This document shows, one piece after another, positions 37,363 to 45,867 of a DNA stretch of 64,000 nt. Position 1 is the first letter of the stretch. Each line of letters begins with the position of its first letter. Made by a program: the position numbers and the translations under genes. A model generated the notes under the pieces. The model was not told where the DNA came from. It saw only the letters and a list, made by a program, of their open reading frames with translations, and did no database searches. Source of the stretch: an uncultured Flavobacteriales bacterium (lineage in GTDB: Bacteria; Bacteroidota; Bacteroidia; Flavobacteriales; Schleiferiaceae); assembly GCA_938084135.1 (NCBI GenBank), contig CALKDS010000035.1, positions 1 through 64,000 of the forward strand, in the 5' to 3' direction.

Positions 37363-39834
37363 ATGAAAAGTATTAAGTTTTATCTCTGCCTTTTGGCTTT
37401 TGTTTCAACCTTAAATGCCTACTCTCAAATATCTTTCAAAGGTTTGGTAGTAGAGAATTCAAGTGAAAAACCTGTAAGAGAAGCAGGAATTTTATTGATG
37501 CCTGTTGATGATAGCAGAAGAGGCAATTCTCTTTTGAAAGCGGTAACTTCTGACAAAGGAATATTTGATATTTCTTTACCATATCCCGGCAAGTATCGTA
37601 TAAAAATTAGTGCCTTTGGATTTTCTCCATTCACAGAAATTATTGAAACCAAGGAAAAGTTAGCCGATAATTTAACAGAAGAAAAACCAGCGGTTTACAG
37701 AATCTCTAGAGGTGATATTGAACTCGAAGAAGCTCAAGTAATCTCAAGAGGGGCGATGCTAAATGGCCTTGACCGTAAAGTGTATAATGTCGCTGATGAT
37801 TTGCAGGTTTCCAGTGGGACTGGTACAGATATTTTAAGGCAAGTTCCCAATGTGTCATTAGATATTGATGGAAATGTAGCTCTAAGAGGAGATGAAAATG
37901 TGACTATTTTAATTGACGGAAGGCCAGCAGCCATGATGGGGTATCGAGGACAAAACGCATTTGACCGACTGCCATCAGGAACTGTCCAGAGAGTAGAAGT
38001 AATTGTGAATCCCGGTGCTAAATTTGATGCACAAGGAACTGGAGGCATAATAAATCTTGTGACAAAAAAAGGACGTGACTTGCCTTTTAATGGATCCTTG
38101 CAAGCTGGTGTTGGTACAAGAAACAAATATGATTTAGGAGGAAATATTTCCATCCCCATTGGACAGGTTAGAATAAATACAAATATTGGAGCTAACTATC
38201 GAAATATGCTAGGTGGTGGATCTACAGATCGAATATATCGACTCCCAGATACCAACTATACAACTAAAGAGAGAAGTAATTCAAATAGAGAAGATCTGAG
38301 CTATAATGCACAGTTTGGACTGGACTGGGAACTTAAAAAAAAATATATTTTTGGCTTTTCGTTTGGAACAAGCCAACGTTCTCGAGAGTCATGGGACTCT
38401 ACCGTATTTCAAAATACATCAGCAGATCTTTCCGATGCCTCTTCAGCGTTGCAGGTCACTAACAATGAATCTTACGATAATGATAAAAATGTTTCTTTTC
38501 GCTTTGAACAAAAATTCAAAGAAGAAACCAAAAAATGGACTGCTGATTTTAGACTTTCAACCAGCAGTGACGATAACTTAGACGAGTCCGTATTTGACCT
38601 AAGTCCCAATTACCCCATCGCATTTACTTATGATGGAGTATATCAAGAAAATTTCCTTATTGATGGAGAAGGGCTCCGAGCAAATTTTCAAACAGATATT
38701 GAATGGCCCATAAGCGATAAGACAAAATTAGATTTTGGATTAAGAAGTAATTGGAGAAATACGTTTGAGAATCAAGAAGCTGAGCAATTTCAGACAATTT
38801 CAAGTAATTCTAAATATGATTCACTTAGAAGTTTCATAACTGATATGGAAAATCAGGTTCACGCTGGATACATAACATTGGGTCATGCATTTTCCAAAAA
38901 ATGGAAAGGACAATTAGGATTAAGATATGAGCATGCGATAATTTCCATAAAGACAAGTGACACATCCAGTATTAATAGAGTGATTCCTGGATTATTCCCA
39001 AGTGCTTATTTAACTTACAGTCCTAAAAAAGGGATCGACTTTCAATTCAGCTATTCTTTAAGAGTCAATAGACCCGACGGACGTTGGGGCGGTAACCTAA
39101 ATCCTAATATTGATTACTCAAACCCTTCAAGTCTTAGAAAAGGGAATCCAGAATTGGATCCTGAATTCACTCACTCTATTGATCTAAGTGCAGTTCAATA
39201 TGGACGTTGGGGTTCAATCTCGGGATCGTTCTACAGTAAGCACACGGTAAATATGATGTCTCGCTTCATTGAAACACTTCCTGATGGGGTAGTAATGATG
39301 TCATGGGAAAATTTTAATTCACGAGACAACTTTGGGTTAAGTACCAACGCGAATATTAAACTCAATAAAAATATTAGAATGCAAATTTCTGGAGATGCGT
39401 TCTATTCTCAAATCAATGGTCGAAATGTGTTATCCAATTTGACTACAAGTGGATTTGGATGGCAAGGAAGAAGCAATCTGATGATTCAAACATCAAAAAA
39501 TCAGCAATTACAAGTCAGTTACTCCCAATGGGGAGCGGGGCCAACAGGCCAAGGTCTGCGCAAAGGGATTCATTTCTTCAATGCTGCGTATAAAGTAAAT
39601 CTTCTAAATAAAAAATTCTCACTATCGGCAAGAATATCGGATATTTTCAACACAAGAAAATTCAGATACCTTCAGTACACTGACCGTTTAGACATTGATT
39701 TTATGAGATACCGAGAGAGCCGAATTGCTTGGCTGACCCTGCAGTACAATTTTGGCAAAATGGATCCACGAAGTAGAGGTAGCTATCGTACTGGGGGACC
39801 AGGAGGATCAGGAAATAGTATGATAGGTATGTAA
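37363..39834 (+). CDS. TonB-dependent-receptor-like outer-membrane beta-barrel protein
   Basis: I start at the ATG at 37363, which opens a signal peptide (MKSIKFYLCLLAFVSTLNAYS), instead of the TTG at 37348 overlapping asd; length 823 residues. An N-terminal carboxypeptidase-regulatory-like domain (FKGLVVENSSEKPVREAGI) is followed by a plug (ILRQVPNVSLDIDGNVALRG, RPAAMMGYRG, IVNPGAKFDAQGTGGIINLVTKK) and a barrel of the outer-membrane beta-barrel family 3 type. The C-terminus is a Gly/Ser/Arg-rich tail. Such proteins take up oligomers or peptides, or act in unknown ways; the ligand is not evident. msrA overlaps its stop. Confidence 0.85.
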   Translation: MKSIKFYLCLLAFVSTLNAYSQISFKGLVVENSSEKPVREAGILLMPVDDSRRGNSLLKAVTSDKGIFDISLPYPGKYRIKISAFGFSPFTEIIETKEKLADNLTEEKPAVYRISRGDIELEEAQVISRGAMLNGLDRKVYNVADDLQVSSGTGTDILRQVPNVSLDIDGNVALRGDENVTILIDGRPAAMMGYRGQNAFDRLPSGTVQRVEVIVNPGAKFDAQGTGGIINLVTKKGRDLPFNGSLQAGVGTRNKYDLGGNISIPIGQVRINTNIGANYRNMLGGGSTDRIYRLPDTNYTTKERSNSNREDLSYNAQFGLDWELKKKYIFGFSFGTSQRSRESWDSTVFQNTSADLSDASSALQVTNNESYDNDKNVSFRFEQKFKEETKKWTADFRLSTSSDDNLDESVFDLSPNYPIAFTYDGVYQENFLIDGEGLRANFQTDIEWPISDKTKLDFGLRSNWRNTFENQEAEQFQTISSNSKYDSLRSFITDMENQVHAGYITLGHAFSKKWKGQLGLRYEHAIISIKTSDTSSINRVIPGLFPSAYLTYSPKKGIDFQFSYSLRVNRPDGRWGGNLNPNIDYSNPSSLRKGNPELDPEFTHSIDLSAVQYGRWGSISGSFYSKHTVNMMSRFIETLPDGVVMMSWENFNSRDNFGLSTNANIKLNKNIRMQISGDAFYSQINGRNVLSNLTTSGFGWQGRSNLMIQTSKNQQLQVSYSQWGAGPTGQGLRKGIHFFNAAYKVNLLNKKFSLSARISDIFNTRKFRYLQYTDRLDIDFMRYRESRIAWLTLQYNFGKMDPRSRGSYRTGGPGGSGNSMIGM

Positions 39835-40415
39835 TGATGAAAAAACTCTTTCAATTTTTAATAATTATTTTACTTTCTACTTCCTGCTCTGCTCAGGAAA
39901 GTAAATCTAATAACAATATAAAATCTAAAACACATATGGAAACAGCGGTATTAGCTAGTGGTTGCTTTTGGGGAACAGAATATTTCTTAAAGCGTATTGA
40001 TGGTGTCATCGCAACTACTGTTGGTTACACAGGAGGATTTATAGACAATCCAACATATGAACAGGTTTGTTCAAAGCGCACTGGGCATTATGAGGCAACC
40101 GAAGTAGTTTTTGATCCTCAAAAGACAAGCTATGAGGAAATTGTTAGAGTATTCTTCGAAACGCATGATCCAACTCAAGTAAATGGGCAGGGGCCAGATA
40201 TAGGGCCTCAGTATAAAAGTGCAATATTTTATACTAATGAATCTCAAAAGATTATCGCACAAAAGCTCATCAATATTCTCTCTGCTAAAGGATTAAGTAT
40301 CGCTACTGAATTAAAAGCACTAGATGCATTCTACGCAGCGGAATCCTATCATCAGGATTATTATGATAATAAAGGAGGATCTCCATACTGTCATGGATAT
40401 CGTGCCTTATTTTAA
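39834..40415 (+). CDS. msrA: Exported peptide-methionine (S)-S-oxide reductase (lipoprotein)
   Basis: A 193-residue MsrA that repairs oxidised methionine. The catalytic Cys44 lies in ASGCFWGTEYF, followed by GYTGG, GHYEATEVVFDP and HDPTQ, all typical. The N-terminus (MMKKLFQFLIIILLSTSC) is a lipoprotein signal with acylated Cys18, so the enzyme works outside the cytoplasm, on envelope proteins. The ATG overlaps the receptor stop by one base. An MsrB domain is not fused. Function is well supported. Confidence 0.93.
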   Translation: MMKKLFQFLIIILLSTSCSAQESKSNNNIKSKTHMETAVLASGCFWGTEYFLKRIDGVIATTVGYTGGFIDNPTYEQVCSKRTGHYEATEVVFDPQKTSYEEIVRVFFETHDPTQVNGQGPDIGPQYKSAIFYTNESQKIIAQKLINILSAKGLSIATELKALDAFYAAESYHQDYYDNKGGSPYCHGYRALF

Positions 40416-40510
40416 AGTTTAATTTATATAAATTGGGAACATTCATGTGTTGAAAACTCTTTCACACATTCATATGTAAATATTGTTTGAATATGTATTT
40501 TGGTGACTAA

Positions 40511-41515
40511 ATGTCAAAGTTAAATTATAGCCTCGAACGCCATCTTTTCCACCTTCTTTTTCAGGAGGATATATTGGATATCCCGGGGTTTGGAAGAATT
40601 GAAGTTCAAAAGTTTGATGCGGAAATTCAAGAACAATCTGGTCTTTGTTTGCCCGCAGCAAGAAGGATTAGCTTCTCACCAATTGCTAGAAAAAGTGAAG
40701 TTTTAATAAATCACCTAGCCCGTTATGAGGGGCTTTCATTTGATTCTGCCAAAGATACCATAGAATCAATAACTAGAAATTGGGGACAAGAATTAAACCA
40801 AGGCAAACGACTTAGGCTTGAAGGAATTGGTTCATTCTCTAAAACAGGCCTTCAGTGGGTTTTTCAGGCTTCAGTCGAGGCTAATTTTTTGCCTGAAGCA
40901 TTTGGTTTGCCAATATTCCGAATTACTCCTTTGAGTCAAAAAGAGTCCGTACCAAAAGAATTTAACTCTGTTGCTACCCTAAAAAATTTAGAAAACAAAA
41001 AAAGAACACAAAAATGGAGATCACCAGTGCGCACCGCAGCGGTAATTTTTGGTGTTGTGAGTCTGCTAGCATTAGGAACGACAAAAGATGACTACCGAGA
41101 AATGATTCAAAATGCGTCCCTAAAACCCAATTGGAAATTATTAGAGGATAAATTAAAAGCGTGGAGTAATTCTGAAAAAATAGATATCGTTAAAGAAATT
41201 ATTATTAATCAACCCGAAGAGATAACTCGGAAAAAATATGTTGTTAAGGCCCCTGAAGAAGGTATCAAAACAAATTCTAAGGAAATAAAATCCAATGGGG
41301 ATTTCTCACTGATTGTTGGTGCATTTGCAGAAATAAATAATGCCGAAAGACTTGTTAGAAATTTGCAATCTAATGGACATCCTGCAGCATTAATAAAACG
41401 AAAAGGAGAATTAACAAAAGTTGCTATTGAGAGCTTTAATAACAGAGAATCGGCTCAATTAGAAAAAGAAAATATTCGTCTTCAATTTCCTGGTGTTTGG
41501 ATTTATAGCCCATGA
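40511..41515 (+). CDS. HU-CCDC81 and SPOR domain membrane protein
   Basis: A 334-residue bitopic protein. Residues 1-70 and about 70-135 resemble the two HU-like CCDC81 domains of Bacteroidota (LFHLLFQEDILDIPGFGRIE, then KRLRLEGIGSFSKT). A membrane helix lies at about 174-190 and a SPOR domain at about 263-334 (GDFSLIVGAFAEINNAERLVRNL). SPOR domains bind denuded peptidoglycan at division sites. The HU-like fold faces the cytoplasm, so the protein could link a cytoplasmic partner (DNA or protein) to septal wall. This is a family-level inference. The thioesterase gene overlaps its end by 4 bases. Confidence 0.82.
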   Translation: MSKLNYSLERHLFHLLFQEDILDIPGFGRIEVQKFDAEIQEQSGLCLPAARRISFSPIARKSEVLINHLARYEGLSFDSAKDTIESITRNWGQELNQGKRLRLEGIGSFSKTGLQWVFQASVEANFLPEAFGLPIFRITPLSQKESVPKEFNSVATLKNLENKKRTQKWRSPVRTAAVIFGVVSLLALGTTKDDYREMIQNASLKPNWKLLEDKLKAWSNSEKIDIVKEIIINQPEEITRKKYVVKAPEEGIKTNSKEIKSNGDFSLIVGAFAEINNAERLVRNLQSNGHPAALIKRKGELTKVAIESFNNRESAQLEKENIRLQFPGVWIYSP

Positions 41516-42033
41516 ATAAAAAGCCAGCATCAGTATCGCTTTCTGTAATGACAGAAATTGTTTTACCTAATGATACAAATAATCTTAACAACCTTTTCGG
41601 TGGTCAATTGCTTAGTTGGATGGATCGTTGCGCAGCGATATCAGCTCATCGACACTGCAGACAAACTGTCGTAACTGCCACAGTCAACCATGTCTCATTT
41701 AAAGAAGCAATCCCTCAAGGCTCAATAGTAACTCTTGAGGCTAAAGTTTCAAGAGCATTTAAAACCTCAATGGAGATTTTTATTGATGTATTCACAGAAG
41801 ATCAAAGGGGGAATGGAGAAAAAACAAAATGTAATGAAGCCATCTACACATTTGTAGCAGTAGATAATAATGGCAATCCAATTGAGGTTCCAGGACTTAT
41901 CGCCGAAAATGAAATAGAAAAACAACGTTTTGATGGAGCTCTAAGACGCAGACAGCTTGCTTTAATTCTTTCAGGGAAAATGAAACCTGACAAAGCATCA
42001 GAGCTTAAAGCTCTATTCTTTGGCGCTAAATAA
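41512..42033 (+). CDS. Hotdog-fold acyl-CoA thioesterase
   Basis: A 173-residue hotdog enzyme of the YciA/BACH type, which hydrolyses acyl-CoA to free fatty acid and CoA. The conserved LPNDTNNLNNLFGGQLLSWMD segment contains the catalytic Asn/Asp region and is followed by ATVNHVSFKEAIPQGS. The chain-length preference cannot be told. The start overlaps the HU/SPOR gene by 4 bases, indicating one transcript. The end converges on a membrane-protein gene 9 bases away. Confidence 0.88.
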   Translation: MNKKPASVSLSVMTEIVLPNDTNNLNNLFGGQLLSWMDRCAAISAHRHCRQTVVTATVNHVSFKEAIPQGSIVTLEAKVSRAFKTSMEIFIDVFTEDQRGNGEKTKCNEAIYTFVAVDNNGNPIEVPGLIAENEIEKQRFDGALRRRQLALILSGKMKPDKASELKALFFGAK

Positions 42034-42041
42034 TATTTAGT

Positions 42042-42950
42042 CTAAACCATTATTTGAACGATTGCAGCAAATATTAGGCTTGGAGTAAGCCAATATCGGA
42101 GTTTTTTGGGATGAATATAATCTTTCAAATTGACAAGATGTGGGCCAAAAAATACAGCCAACAATGCCACATGTTCATCTCCTCCAGGTAATAAAAATGC
42201 TAATACAATTGCATATACTATTCCCAACCAACTCAGCAGCAATCCACGTCTTTTTGGCTTTTTTGCATTTACTAAAGCCTTTAATGTTTCCCCAATAGCA
42301 AAGACCCCCCAAATAAGAATAATATATTCACCAATCAAAGGCATTCTAAACGAAATATCGATATTAAAATTATTATTCAACATTGTTAGTTGCTCAGATG
42401 AGAATATTAGAAAAAACACATAAAGGACTATTGGCAAAAGCCAAGCGAGAGAAACTTGCAATACAGATTTGATTTCGGTTTTCAAACCTATTGAAAGAGA
42501 AAGAACTGACGGAGCCCAAAGTGAAAGCAATGATGGGTGAATAAGCCCCAGTAACGCTGCGACAAAACCTAAATTACTTCTTGTTCTCAGAGATGTTTTT
42601 CTTTCATCTCCAAGTTCATAGGTAATGGCTAACCAAATAGCTACTCCAATACTTAGAAGTGACTGTTTCCATGTTAAAGGTTCGTTTGTAAGAGCTATGA
42701 GTAAACACCACCAAGACCAGCCTAAAAGATAATTAGACAAGAGATATCTACTCCTATAGACTAAAATCACATTTATTAACCAAGACGCTAAACCTATGCA
42801 TATTGGTCCTAGCCAAAAATCAAAATTGAATTCAGGAATCATTGAACTTCTAAAAAAATTTAGAATCCCAGTCCCAATAAAAGTTATAAAAACTAATAAT
42901 ACGGCAATACCAGGATGGGGGTTTCTAAAAATATGAGACTTAGATAGCAC
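42042..42950 (-). CDS. Multi-pass membrane protein of unknown function (DUF6427-like)
   Basis: A 302-residue protein with roughly eight to ten hydrophobic segments and short polar loops (HIFRNPHPGIAVLLVF at the start; PKKLRYWLTPSLIFA near the end). It resembles the DUF6427 membrane family of Bacteroidota, which I recall being found next to a small DUF6341-like protein. Exactly such a small gene lies divergently at 42989. No catalytic motif is visible and no function is known. Only 38 bases separate the two divergent starts, so their promoters must overlap. Confidence 0.62.
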   Translation of the reverse strand: MLSKSHIFRNPHPGIAVLLVFITFIGTGILNFFRSSMIPEFNFDFWLGPICIGLASWLINVILVYRSRYLLSNYLLGWSWWCLLIALTNEPLTWKQSLLSIGVAIWLAITYELGDERKTSLRTRSNLGFVAALLGLIHPSLLSLWAPSVLSLSIGLKTEIKSVLQVSLAWLLPIVLYVFFLIFSSEQLTMLNNNFNIDISFRMPLIGEYIILIWGVFAIGETLKALVNAKKPKRRGLLLSWLGIVYAIVLAFLLPGGDEHVALLAVFFGPHLVNLKDYIHPKKLRYWLTPSLIFAAIVQIMV

Positions 42951-42988
42951 GATTTTCAGTAAATTTGTTCAAAATTAATAGTACAATC

Positions 42989-43159
42989 ATGCCATTTCGT
43001 TTCTTTTTTGAAAGTTTAGGTAAAATTTTCGAATTTACTTTTCAAATTTTACCAATTTTAGGAAATAATTTAAATTATCTATTCATGGCGATAATAGCTG
43101 GACTGGGAATTTATTGGCTTCGCGAGATGCTTAAGCATCAAAAAGCTCGAGAAAAATAG
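42989..43159 (+). CDS. Small membrane protein (DUF6341-like)
   Basis: A 56-residue protein starting at the ATG at 42989 (MPFRFFFESLG). The earlier in-frame codon at 42965 is less likely because it extends into the short divergent promoter region. One membrane helix spans about 28-46 (LFMAIIAGLGIYWLREML) followed by a basic tail. Size, FFESLGKIFEF opening and location next to a DUF6427-like gene match DUF6341 proteins of unknown role. Confidence 0.6.
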   Translation: MPFRFFFESLGKIFEFTFQILPILGNNLNYLFMAIIAGLGIYWLREMLKHQKAREK

Positions 43160-43255
43160 ATTACTTTTTTTCTTATTAAACCTCATAGCAATTTTCTGCA
43201 GGGATTTAAATATATTTATATTCATTCTAAATTATTAAAAACCTAAACTAAAGAA

Positions 43256-44404
43256 ATGAAGACGACACCCATAATTATACTAGCTATCTCTGTTTTTGCA
43301 TTTTCAGCATGTAACCAAACTGGCGGCGGCAAATTGTCTGAAGAAGATGTGCGAGATTTTGCAATTACACATATTGAAAGCCAAGTTGGTTACGAAGATG
43401 CAATTGATGGTTTTTTAAATGGACTTTCAGATGAACTAATAGCCTGGACAAATCCCGTTTGGAGAAGCACTCCGAATAAATATAACTCTGAGGGAACAGA
43501 TGGAAGTGCATTTTATGAGGACTCCATTAAAGTATCTGTGCATGATATATATATGATGGGAAGTCATGCTAATGTCTTTGGTACCGTTCGATTTTATATC
43601 GATGGTGTTACTACTACTTATCGAAATTTTTCAGGTATAATCGGGAAAGAAAATGGTAAATTAAAATGGCAACGATGGATGGGAGTTGATAACCAGAATT
43701 TAGCCCAAGGCTTTCTTTGGCCCTCCACTGAACTTGAAGGAGGCTTGTCTGCATATAATGATATGCGCAATGCGATGATGAATCTAGAATTTGAGTTGGC
43801 AAAAACAATTTCTGATACCCTAGTTGAAAAAGACCCGAATTGGGCAACTGCACATTTAGGCCAAATGCAATATTATTGGGCGAAAAAAGATGATTCAAAA
43901 CTTCAAGAGGTTATGGAATTAGCATTGTCAAAATGTGAAAATGCAAGCCGGGCGGAAAAACACTTCATTCAGTCCTACACTCAAGATAGAAAAACTGGTC
44001 AGAGAGAACTTGAGTTAGCAATGATGCATGCCCCTGATGACCCAATGATTAGAGTATGGTATGCTTGGAATTTAGAGGACAATAAACTCGCAATCGACAT
44101 ATTAAAACGTGCATGGTGGAGATTACCTGAGCACGGTGGAGTAAACAATATGCTTGGATATAAATACATGGCCGATGGGAATATGGAAAAAGCTAAAAAA
44201 CATTTTGAAATTTTTGCAAGAGCGAATGCAGAAGTTCCAAACGCATATGATTCCTATGGTGATTATTACATTCAATCAGGAGATTATGAAAAAGCAAAAG
44301 AAATGTTCCTTAAAGCTTATGATACAGACAACTCTTGGACTGCGTCAAAAGAAAAAGCAGAGAGAATAGAAGAAAGAATGACTAGAAAGAGCTCAGAAGA
44401 ATAA
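43256..44404 (+). CDS. Lipoprotein with NTF2-like and TPR regions
   Basis: A 382-residue protein with a lipoprotein signal (ISVFAFSAC, Cys19). Residues about 30-150 resemble a SnoaL/NTF2-like domain (DGFLNGLSDELIAWTNPVWRST, HANVFGTVRFYIDG). From about 175 onward helical pairs with TPR spacing appear (WATAHLGQMQYYWAKK, KAKKHFEIFARAN, YGDYYIQSGDYEKAKEMF). The TPR part suggests protein-protein contacts in the periplasm. Function not recognised. It ends at a strong bidirectional terminator. Confidence 0.72.
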   Translation: MKTTPIIILAISVFAFSACNQTGGGKLSEEDVRDFAITHIESQVGYEDAIDGFLNGLSDELIAWTNPVWRSTPNKYNSEGTDGSAFYEDSIKVSVHDIYMMGSHANVFGTVRFYIDGVTTTYRNFSGIIGKENGKLKWQRWMGVDNQNLAQGFLWPSTELEGGLSAYNDMRNAMMNLEFELAKTISDTLVEKDPNWATAHLGQMQYYWAKKDDSKLQEVMELALSKCENASRAEKHFIQSYTQDRKTGQRELELAMMHAPDDPMIRVWYAWNLEDNKLAIDILKRAWWRLPEHGGVNNMLGYKYMADGNMEKAKKHFEIFARANAEVPNAYDSYGDYYIQSGDYEKAKEMFLKAYDTDNSWTASKEKAERIEERMTRKSSEE

Positions 44405-44427
44405 GTTCTTCATTCTATGAATTAAAT

Positions 44428-44460
44428 AAAAGCCTTGTTCAATTTGAACAAGGCTTTTTT
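44428..44460. terminator. Strong bidirectional intrinsic terminator
   Basis: AAAAGCCTTGTTC (44428-44440) pairs perfectly over 13 bp with 44446-44458 around a 5-base loop, with a T run to 44460 and an A run on the other side. It separates the convergent TPR lipoprotein and purD genes. Confidence 0.88.
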
Positions 44461-45745
44461 AATTAATCCCTAAATCATTACCAATATCGTGGCGATAATA
44501 TTCTCCCTCAAATTTTATTGTTCGTAGCAAATCATACGCCTTTTTGCGAGCGTTTGACGGATTTATATCAAGCCCCGTAACGCAAAGTACTCTTCCCCCA
44601 TTGGTGATTAATTTATTGCCTTCCATCTTTGTTCCGGCCTGGAACAAAATGCAGTCATTATTTTTATTTTCTTCAATACCATTAATAATTAATCCTTTTG
44701 GATATTTCTCCGGATAACCACCACTGACTTTCATTACCGTCAGAGCAGTTTGTTTTTTAACTTTTAAAGTCCTTGAGATTATTTTTTTTGTTGCCGATTC
44801 TTTCAGAACTAAAAGAATATCTTCCTCAATACGGGGGAATACTGCTTCCGTTTCAGGGTCCCCCATTCTACAATTGTATTCTATTACTTGAACGCCTTTT
44901 TTAGTTAAAATAAGTCCAAAGAAAATAAAGCCAACATACTCAATTTTATCTTCAGATAATCCTTTGATAGTCGACTCAATTATATTTTGTTTTACATCCT
45001 CAAAAATTGATTTTGTCATAAATGGAACGGGAGATACAGCACCCATACCTCCTGTATTGAGGCCTTTATCTCCCTCATTTATTCGCTTGTAATCTTTTGC
45101 CTCGGGAAGAAGCAGATAACCATTTCCATCGGTCAAAACGAATATGGAAAACTCTATTCCCTCTAGAAACTCTTCAATAACAACCTGAGAAGATGCCTCT
45201 CCAAACTTTTCATCACCAAGCATTTCTTTTATTTCAACAATTGCATCGTTCAGATCTTCATGAATTACAACACCTTTCCCTCCGGCTAAACCGTCAGCTT
45301 TTAAAACATACGGTGCATCAACTGTTTTTAAATAATCAACCGCCTCCTGCACTTGATCTTTTCGGAAAGTTTTATATGATGCCGTTGGAATTTTATGCCG
45401 AGACATAAATCTCTTAGAAAAATCTTTACTCCCCTCTAATTGAGCCCCAACTTTTTTAGGTCCAATAAAAAAAATATGAGAGAGAACCTGAGTATTTGAG
45501 AAATAATCTGCTAGACCAAGAACCAAAGGGTCTTCTGGACCAACAATTACCATATCAATATATTTATTTATGCAGAAATCTTTGACCTGACTAAAATTGT
45601 TCCACTTTAAATCAACAGATTTTCCATACTGCAATACTCCAGGGTTTCCCGGAGCTATATATAACTCATCTAGTAATTGACTCTGTGCGATTTTCCATGC
45701 AAATGCGGTTTCGCGCCCACCGGAACCAAATAATAGTACATTCAT
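44459..45745 (-). CDS. purD: Phosphoribosylamine-glycine ligase
   Basis: A 428-residue ATP-grasp enzyme, the second step of purine synthesis, joining glycine to phosphoribosylamine. LLFGSGGRETAFAWKIAQS opens the preATP-grasp domain, KADGLAGGKGVVI is the ATP-binding loop, and GLNTGGMGAVSP and YNCRMGDPETEAV carry the metal and substrate residues. It stands alone between two plus-strand genes; purQ is the only other purine gene here. A TATTTTTG -7 box lies at 45765-45772. Confidence 0.96.
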   Translation of the reverse strand: MNVLLFGSGGRETAFAWKIAQSQLLDELYIAPGNPGVLQYGKSVDLKWNNFSQVKDFCINKYIDMVIVGPEDPLVLGLADYFSNTQVLSHIFFIGPKKVGAQLEGSKDFSKRFMSRHKIPTASYKTFRKDQVQEAVDYLKTVDAPYVLKADGLAGGKGVVIHEDLNDAIVEIKEMLGDEKFGEASSQVVIEEFLEGIEFSIFVLTDGNGYLLLPEAKDYKRINEGDKGLNTGGMGAVSPVPFMTKSIFEDVKQNIIESTIKGLSEDKIEYVGFIFFGLILTKKGVQVIEYNCRMGDPETEAVFPRIEEDILLVLKESATKKIISRTLKVKKQTALTVMKVSGGYPEKYPKGLIINGIEENKNNDCILFQAGTKMEGNKLITNGGRVLCVTGLDINPSNARKKAYDLLRTIKFEGEYYRHDIGNDLGIN

Positions 45746-45764
45746 CTCTTCATAGAAATTTATT

Positions 45765-45772
45765 CAAAAATA
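45765..45772 (-). promoter_or_regulatory. -7 promoter box (TATTTTTG) of purD
   Basis: The minus strand reads TATTTTTG, 19 bases before the purD ATG at 45745. No clear -33 element at the right spacing. Confidence 0.4.
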
Positions 45773-45867
45773 CAACGGCAAAACCCTTATTCCAGAATTT
45801 AACAAGAGTATCCATATAGTTTAAATCAGGTTAATCATAGAAGCTTTATGCTACGTATCTTCTAGCC

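Noticed and set aside
37734-38159. 141-codon open frame on the minus strand
   Set aside because: Antisense to the conserved plug domain of the outer-membrane receptor; the composition follows from the coding strand.
42026-42040. CTAAATA/TATTTAG hairpin as a terminator
   Set aside because: The stem is AT-only, has no T run and overlaps the stop codon of the thioesterase gene.
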